Source of the DNA: Trichinella spiralis
Lineage: Eukaryota; Nematoda; Enoplea; Trichinellida; Trichinellidae
NCBI GenBank assembly: GCA_000181795.3
Contig: CM012954.1
Span: forward strand, 10,579,848 to 10,643,847
Reading direction: 5' to 3'
Length of the DNA: 64,000 bases
Both the position numbers and the translations under genes were made by a program. The stretch's first letter is position 1, and the number at the start of each line of letters is the position of its first letter. The notes below the pieces were generated by a model. The model was not told the DNA's origin and did no database searches. It was given only the letters and a program-made list of their open reading frames with translations. This document shows, piece by piece, positions 58,516 through 64,000 of this stretch.

Positions 58516-59637
58516 CAGTGGAACTTCGATTATTTGAACACACAATTTTTGGGGGGCCTTCGGATAATCAGTCGTTTTCCATTTTTCTAAATCTATGTAC
58601 GTGATTGAAGCGTTTATAGCTGTGATTCTCAATCAGACGGGGACGTTCTGTTTATTATGCGACGTTATTTGCCCCTTTACTCGCTTAAATTGCACGAGCG
58701 TTTATTAATACGGTCGATCATATTTTTCAGCGCTACGCTGAAAAAGCACCAGATTTACTTTGTGTCAGATTTTATAAAAATCTGTAATAAGTTTCTGCTT
58801 TAATGAAGACAGCTTCTTCTGTGCAGAGACATCGCGAATACGTCTCACTAGCATCAGCTGAGTAGCGCTGAACTCCTTCAGCTGCTCCCTCCACTTGAAG
58901 CCTAATTTGAAGGAAAAATAGGCTTCTGAATGGCTCAGACCCTTCTCATTTGGCTTATCAGACACATCACCGTCTTTATTTTCATCTTTTTCCACTACTT
59001 CCAGTATTTCATAGTCAGTTAATGTTTCACATAATGGAGTATCATCATCGGCTAGCCACTGTACAACTTCATCCCGCGATAACTTAAATTTCTCGAACAT
59101 TTCTATTGTAAAGTTGTAAAATCATCATCACAGTCTGTTGATTGGTTTACACATTCTTCATTGTAACCAAGAAGTTTATTCCATGATGCACGCAAAGTAG
59201 ATCCTGAAATCGAGTCCCACGCATGCGCAGTTATATAGCAGCAATCCTTCAAATTTATGCTTTTAATTTGTAACACCATATCGTCTGCATCAGCTTCTGA
59301 AAAGACAATTCTTCGCAAGAGTTCTTTCCTATATCGGGATAGATATGTGAAATTGTTTACAGACGCACACCACAATTCTCAGCAATTTACCTGAACAACT
59401 CGCCAATTTCCATTAGTCTGCACATCTTTAGTTTTTGCTCTAAATTCAAAACCTTTCTCTTTCTAGTAATAGACATACATAATGGAAATAACAATTTAGC
59501 CAACAACAGAATGTTACAGTATTACTAAAATGCAGGTTGAATTAATATCATAAACAATGCACTTTAACAAGCCGGCCAAATGTTCGGACAATCAGGTGTT
59601 CAGATAATCGGTTATCGGGATAATCGGAGTTCCACTG
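58516..59637 (-). mobile_element. pogo/Tigger-type DNA transposon with degenerate transposase
   Basis: The left end is CAGTGGAACTTCGATTAT and the right end, inverted, is CAGTGGAACTCCGATTAT. Both are flanked by TA, the target of the Tc1-mariner superfamily. Minus-strand frames at 59375-59103 and 59100-58765 encode the C-terminal part of a Tigger/Jerky transposase. Recognisable parts are RYRKELLRRIVF, LKDCCYITAHAWDSISGSTL and ASWNKLLG, followed by an acidic linker and EVVQWLADDD. The two frames are separated by a stop/frame change, and the DNA-binding part and most of the DDE core are missing. At 1.12 kb it is a deletion derivative of a 2.5-kb class element. Confidence 0.85.
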
Positions 59638-59967
59638 TATTATGAAATTTGAAATTAGATAAATTTTTATAAACACGGAGTTTTGATTGTATAAACTAAA
59701 ATAATATCTTGGTCAAAATTTTACCTTGCTTTCAGTTTGTTTACTGTAGTATTGTAGAAATACTGTTGTAGGGGATTGTGCGAAAATTTTCCAGATATCA
59801 GTTTTTTTGTTTCCTATATACGAAGTTTCAGACGTTGATTTTTAATTTTTTATATTTTGGAAAATTTATTCAACTTTGCCTGACCAAAAAGTTGTCGATT
59901 TTACTGCTTGATTATTCAATTAATTGACGTTCTTTAATTTTTCACATTTGAGCTGTACGTGCAGAAA

Positions 59968-62900
59968 ATGAAAATTTCATCTTTGTGTCTAGACGACGTG
60001 TTAGAAAATTCACCACAAGTGAGTTTTCTCATTTTCCGTTGTTTCAGAACAATTGTTGTACAGGAACATTCTATTTTTTGTTTATTTATATTCAAGTTTT
60101 CATTAAATTTTAAAATTATCCCATTTGTTTGATTTAATTTAATAAAAAATCATGATATCAACAATAAATCAGTGATGAAATATTTTTTTTCCCAATTGAT
60201 TGTAGAAATTTGCCTTACAGGAAAGACAACAACAGACTTTCTGAAATTGTTGGGGATACGGAGTAAATATTTGCGCCCCCAACCAGTATTTTCCAAGCTG
60301 TTCTTATTATCACTTGAATTTCTTGTTCAACACTGCACCCCGTTGACAAATAATTGATAATAGTATTCTCTTTCAGCTGTTTCAGAAAAAAATATTGCAC
60401 ATTACCCAATGAATTAATAATAAAGTTGTTTTTACTTCAATATCTGTTGCTCGGCAAATACGACATTTCAGCGTTCTACCTGTTGTACATTTTAAAAGGA
60501 CAGCAACATAATAATTTTCTAATGCACTCAATTGTGCCCAGTTTTGTCATTGCAGGTCAATGCATTTCACTTATTGGTGTAAAAATATTCAATGTGAAAT
60601 GTTACCAGAAACAGGTGGTTGACTTTTCTTTGCATCCGTTTGCCCCCCAGCAAAGAGAAAACAAGAAAAAAGCTTTTTTTTCTCTTTGGAATAGAAAAAA
60701 TTAATACTTTTCAAACATTTACTGTAAAAGATGTTTTTTTTTCTTCACATTTGGAATCTGGTTAGTTGTATTTTGAAGAGTAGGTTTTTGCAAATTTTTA
60801 AACTTATCATTTATTACAGATATTTTCAGAAAAAAATTAAACTGATGTTCAAATTTTTTAAGACAAGATGTATGCTTAAAGTTTTTGAAGAAGATGCAAA
60901 GCTGTTGCACGAGTATGTGAATCAATTTCAGGATCAACTTGAAAGCCTCGTTGCGGCGCAGGTATAAATTAATTTTTTTCTTTTACTTCGTATCAGTTTA
61001 ATAACGGTAAAATATGCAAATTGTGATAAGTTTTGAATTTTTATCCTTAGAAACAAGTAGCCCAATCGATGGAAAAGTTGTCGGCATTTTTGGGCAGTTA
61101 TTCAAGAGTGTGTTTTCCGCTCGCGTTGAACGACTTGGAATTTCCTGCTTTGTTGGAAAAATTTCAAGGCAGAATTTGTGAGGTGATCAATTAGATTGAT
61201 AGGGAGAAATTGTATTTGTTTCATTTTTATTTTTTGGTTTTGCAATTCATATTTTTGTCCGATAATTCAGTTGGGATCTTGGATGAACTTGATGGTGCAG
61301 CAGTTGCGAAATTGCGTTTTGTACCCTGTGAACAAGTTGTTGTCTCGGTTGGTTGAACTTGAAAATCACAAAGAGGAATACGACGAATTGTCGGACGATT
61401 TGAATACATCTTTGTTGAAATTGGTGAAACTTTCCCCTAAATGTCCTGCAAAAAAAGTTGAAGAAATTGGAACCGAATACGGTTTGATGCGTCAACGTTT
61501 CCACCAGGTGAACATTAGAAATCTAATATAGTGAATAAATGTTTTCTTTTTACAATATTTCTCTTAATTATTATTAGGCAGGATTGAATTATTTTACACT
61601 GTTAAATTTGTTGCAATATCAGCGTCGCATTGCTGTCGTAGAACCTTTGCTTAGTCTGATGTATGCGTATCGTTCTTTCTTTCGCATGGGCAATCAGTGT
61701 ATGAGTCATGATGAAGAATTGGACGATTTCTTTACCAGAGTACAAGAGCAAATTCAGAGGTTGTTTCATTTTTTGAAACAGTTTCATGCATACTGCGTAT
61801 TTGATGTAATTCTTATTTATTTTTTCAGTTTTCATATAGAACAACAAGCATATGGTCAGTCGACACAAGATTACATGAAAACTGTTGAAGAGATTGGCCG
61901 TCTTCAACCGGATATTTATTACGCAGAAGGTTCACCTTTGGACAAATTTACTGCTGACAAGAATCCAATCAGACACAAGCGGGGCTATTTATTTTTCAAA
62001 TCGTATTTCATTATTTATTGTTCACTAAATGACATGACTGAATGATATTTTTTTTCTAGAAAAACTGCACTTTTGACAAAATGGGATCGGATATATTTTT
62101 ACACAGAAAATCGCAATTTAGTATCGCAAGGACGTGATGATGTAAATATTGAATATTATTATTATTATTCAAATTCAAAATGACTAGAACATAAAGAAGA
62201 ACTATTGTGCAACTTCTGTTTGCAGTTTTATTATTATTTGGTCACCTTTTTTCTTCAGATTGCAAGTCAAATTTTACTCGAAATTGACAATACGGTACAT
62301 GCATCGTTTGCTGATCATGAAGAACGGCGTTACTGTTTCAGCATTGGTTGCGCCAATGCTGAATTCAAGAAGCAGTTCATATTTCAAGCGATCTGTGAAA
62401 AAGATTGTCGAGAATGGATTGAAGCGATTAATTACATATCTCAGCATGGAAATGAGTCTCCTTATAGAGAAAGTTTGTCGACGGTTGAAAACACCAGTCC
62501 ACCTACAGAACCGACACCAGATAACAACAGCACATCGGAACGGGCATTTGGTGGTAAATCTGACAACAGCTCTGTTATCAGCTTCGGCGCCACTACTACT
62601 ACTCCGATACAATTTGACATGCTCAACTGGTCCGACGAGGAAGAATTGCCGACAGATACAACACTGCTAAGTTCAAGCGACGAAGGTAAATGCAAATTTA
62701 CATAATATATCATTCTAACATATCAGTATTTTTATTCTCTTATTTCCTTGTTTTTTTGCACTGTAATTGAAATTAATGTTTTACTAAAGCAAAACTTCGC
62801 TTTTTAAGAGATACAAATGATGAATACGTTCGAAGTGAAATTTCTCGGCTGTATGGAAGTGGAAAATGATCGTCGAGAAACAACGGCCCACGATGCAATT

Positions 62901-63251
62901 CGTCAAGTGCTCCAGGCTCGCATGGTGCACAATATCATCCGAGCCGTCGATATGAAAATGCTGCTTGCAGGCAAGCCGGCTGATCAGCTGCGTTTGCTTC
63001 ATCCGGATAGTGGCCGTTTGAAAGCACGCTTCGCCATGGTTGATTTGGTCTACTGGACCTCGCACGCGAACAACGAACGCGTACTCGCGTTTACAGTAAG
63101 ACGGCGTGGGCGTAAAGAAGGCGGCAAAAATCTATTCATTTGTTATGTGCTTGAATCGACTGGCTGCGAAGCTGCCAGCGAAATCTGCGACGCAATCGCA
63201 GAATCCGTGAAAACTGCTTTACAGTCATTTCCGATCAATACGCCATCGTAG
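59968..63251 (+). CDS. APPL1: APPL-family endosomal adaptor (BAR-PH-PTB)
   Basis: APPL1/2 are Rab5 effectors on early endosomes that link membrane receptors to Akt and other signalling. Nine exons, 59968-60018, 60863-60961, 61051-61182, 61271-61507, 61578-61759, 61829-62002, 62060-62141, 62259-62685 and 62809-63251, join in phase to 608 aa (human 709). The start MKISSLCLDDVLENSPQTR… VFEEDA matches LPIEETLEDSPQTRSLLGVF EEDA. The BAR domain spans about 1-250 (LNYFTLLNLLQYQRRIAVVE PLL). The PH domain spans about 280-385 (KRGYLFFKS, WDRIYFYTENRNLVSQGRDD, EWIEAINYIS). A linker contains TPIQFD as in human. The PTB domain spans 462-608 (FEVKFLGCMEVE). The human C-terminal tail after PTB is absent. 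An acceptor GTACGTGCAG lies 3 bases before the ATG. Confidence 0.94.
60215..60360 (-). mobile_element. possible LINE (RTE-like) reverse transcriptase scrap
   Basis: In APPL intron 1, the minus strand reads INYLSTGCSVEQEIQVIIRT AWK, reminiscent of the YLGS….G..E.EI..RI..AW segment at the C-terminal side of some LINE reverse transcriptases. It is only about 40 residues, so the call is weak. Confidence 0.3.
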
Positions 63252-63652
63252 AAAACAATAACGAAACCACAATACTAACATTTATTCTTTACCTTTTCTT
63301 TCAGCATTCATTAAACGTCAAATGGGTGCTCAAAATTAACACAAAAATAGACATATATATATATATATATATATATGTATATTCACCAGAGAGTAAAATG
63401 CGAAGCATAAAAGAGGAAATCTTTGTTATTGTTAACCCGGTAGATGTTGCTTTTCCATTTCTGTTTCTTATACAACGTTCTTTTCATGACAATCATTTAG
63501 ACTAGAATAAAAGTGGGTCAACCAAAACACTACTATTGTGCACACGTATTCAACATTTATTACAAATCTTTAAAAGCGTCAATCGCATAACAAATTTCCT
63601 TATAATTCATTCAATTTAAATCTACTTACAATAATCATTTTAGTAGTAGTTC
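63252..63652. other. convergent intergenic spacer
   Basis: Shared 3' region of APPL (+) and UBE2W (-), with a TA run at 63352-63376. Confidence 0.5.
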
Positions 63653-64000
63653 TTAAACATCTTCATCATGATACCACCAAGATGTGTGCTTTGGATTTTT
63701 GCTGCTACGCAAGACGTACACAGCATTGTCTGGTGGTTCTTTTTTTTCTTTGCAGCTAGAAAGCATTGACAAAATGGACAGACAAACCGAATGAACACCC
63801 AATGCCGGTGTCCAATCTTCACCAAGAATGGACAAACAAATGTGGCCGTTGCTGTAGACGTGCGGATGAACTGGTATGTTAGGGCCGATAAAAACCACTT
63901 GCGGGGATGAGAATGGGTAATTGTCGCCAAAAATAAACTGAAGTTTGAATTTTTCACCAGCATACAGCGTACCGGGTGCACCATCCATCTCAACTATCCA
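63653..64000 (-). CDS. UBE2W: ubiquitin-conjugating enzyme E2 W, partial
   Basis: UBE2W attaches ubiquitin to the alpha-amino group of disordered substrate N-termini. The frame enters from the window edge (WIVEMDGAPGTLY) and ends HTSWWYHDEDV with TAA at 63655-63653. The core VHPHVYSNGHICLSIL holds the catalytic Cys, followed by EDWTPALGVHSVCLSILSML SSCKEKKEPPDN. The C-terminal WWYHDED matches human KWWYHDDTC, the feature that sets UBE2W apart from other E2s. C. elegans ubc-16 is the counterpart. The N-terminal 35-40 residues lie outside the window. Confidence 0.95.
   Translation of the reverse strand, partial: WIVEMDGAPGTLYAGEKFKLQFIFGDNYPFSSPQVVFIGPNIPVHPHVYSNGHICLSILGEDWTPALGVHSVCLSILSMLSSCKEKKEPPDNAVYVLRSSKNPKHTSWWYHDEDV

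Noticed and set aside
1-64000. CRISPR arrays, bacterial operons, rRNA genes
   Set aside because: None seen; the sequence is plainly intron-bearing eukaryotic DNA.

Overview
This is eukaryotic nuclear DNA, AT-rich, with many short introns. It is most likely from a nematode. The clearest marker is a tandem pair of transthyretin-like (TTL) secreted-protein genes, a family expanded in nematodes. A stand-alone Sld2-type replication protein without a RecQ4 helicase fits the same view, and so does a TRIAP1-MED10 pair arranged like an operon. From memory, APPL, YY1 and PPP1R14 homologues are not typical of Caenorhabditis. They hint at a lineage that kept more ancestral genes, perhaps an early-branching one, but this is inference. 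Exon coordinates below come from reading splice signals by eye. For most genes, phase and total length were checked and agree.

Layout. 1-8.3 kb: gene-poor, with small repeats, an inverted repeat holding a coding-like exon, a 220-bp tandem repeat with a hairpin, and a BEL/Pao fossil. 8.9-13 kb: TRIAP1 and MED10 (+), then CWF19L1 and GPATCH11 (-). 15.2-17.2 kb: eEF2 kinase, one exon (+). 17.9-20.5 kb: an Sld2-like gene (-), preceded by an assembly-type duplication around a 593-N gap. 20.7-22.4 kb: two TTL genes (-). 23.7-24.7 kb: protein-L-isoaspartate methyltransferase (-). 25.5-26.8 kb: piggyBac remnant. 27.1-28.5 kb: a possible cationic peptide gene (+) and a PMP3-type proteolipid (-). 29.5-31.5 kb: YY1-like zinc-finger gene (-). 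32.4 kb: mitochondrial ribosomal protein mS34 (+). 35 kb: a small secreted peptide (+). 40.3-40.9 kb: an unrecognised four-exon gene (+). 45.2-53.6 kb: a 20-exon M1 aminopeptidase (+) with piggyBac, Ty3/gypsy and MITE debris in intron 2. 54.4-57.9 kb: PPP1R14-like phosphatase inhibitor (+), whose intron 1 holds a hAT end and a second assembly-type duplication. 58.5-59.6 kb: pogo/Tigger element. 60-63.3 kb: APPL endosomal adaptor (+). 63.65 kb to the end: UBE2W (-), partial.

The genes are mostly housekeeping or signalling genes and do not form one pathway. The nearest thing to a linked system is TRIAP1-MED10. There the two frames overlap by 17 bases, share one splice acceptor, and have no TRIAP1 stop codon before the MED10 start. 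Other points of interest are the helicase-free Sld2, two small secreted peptide candidates, and a hAT insertion that looks heterozygous in the source animals.
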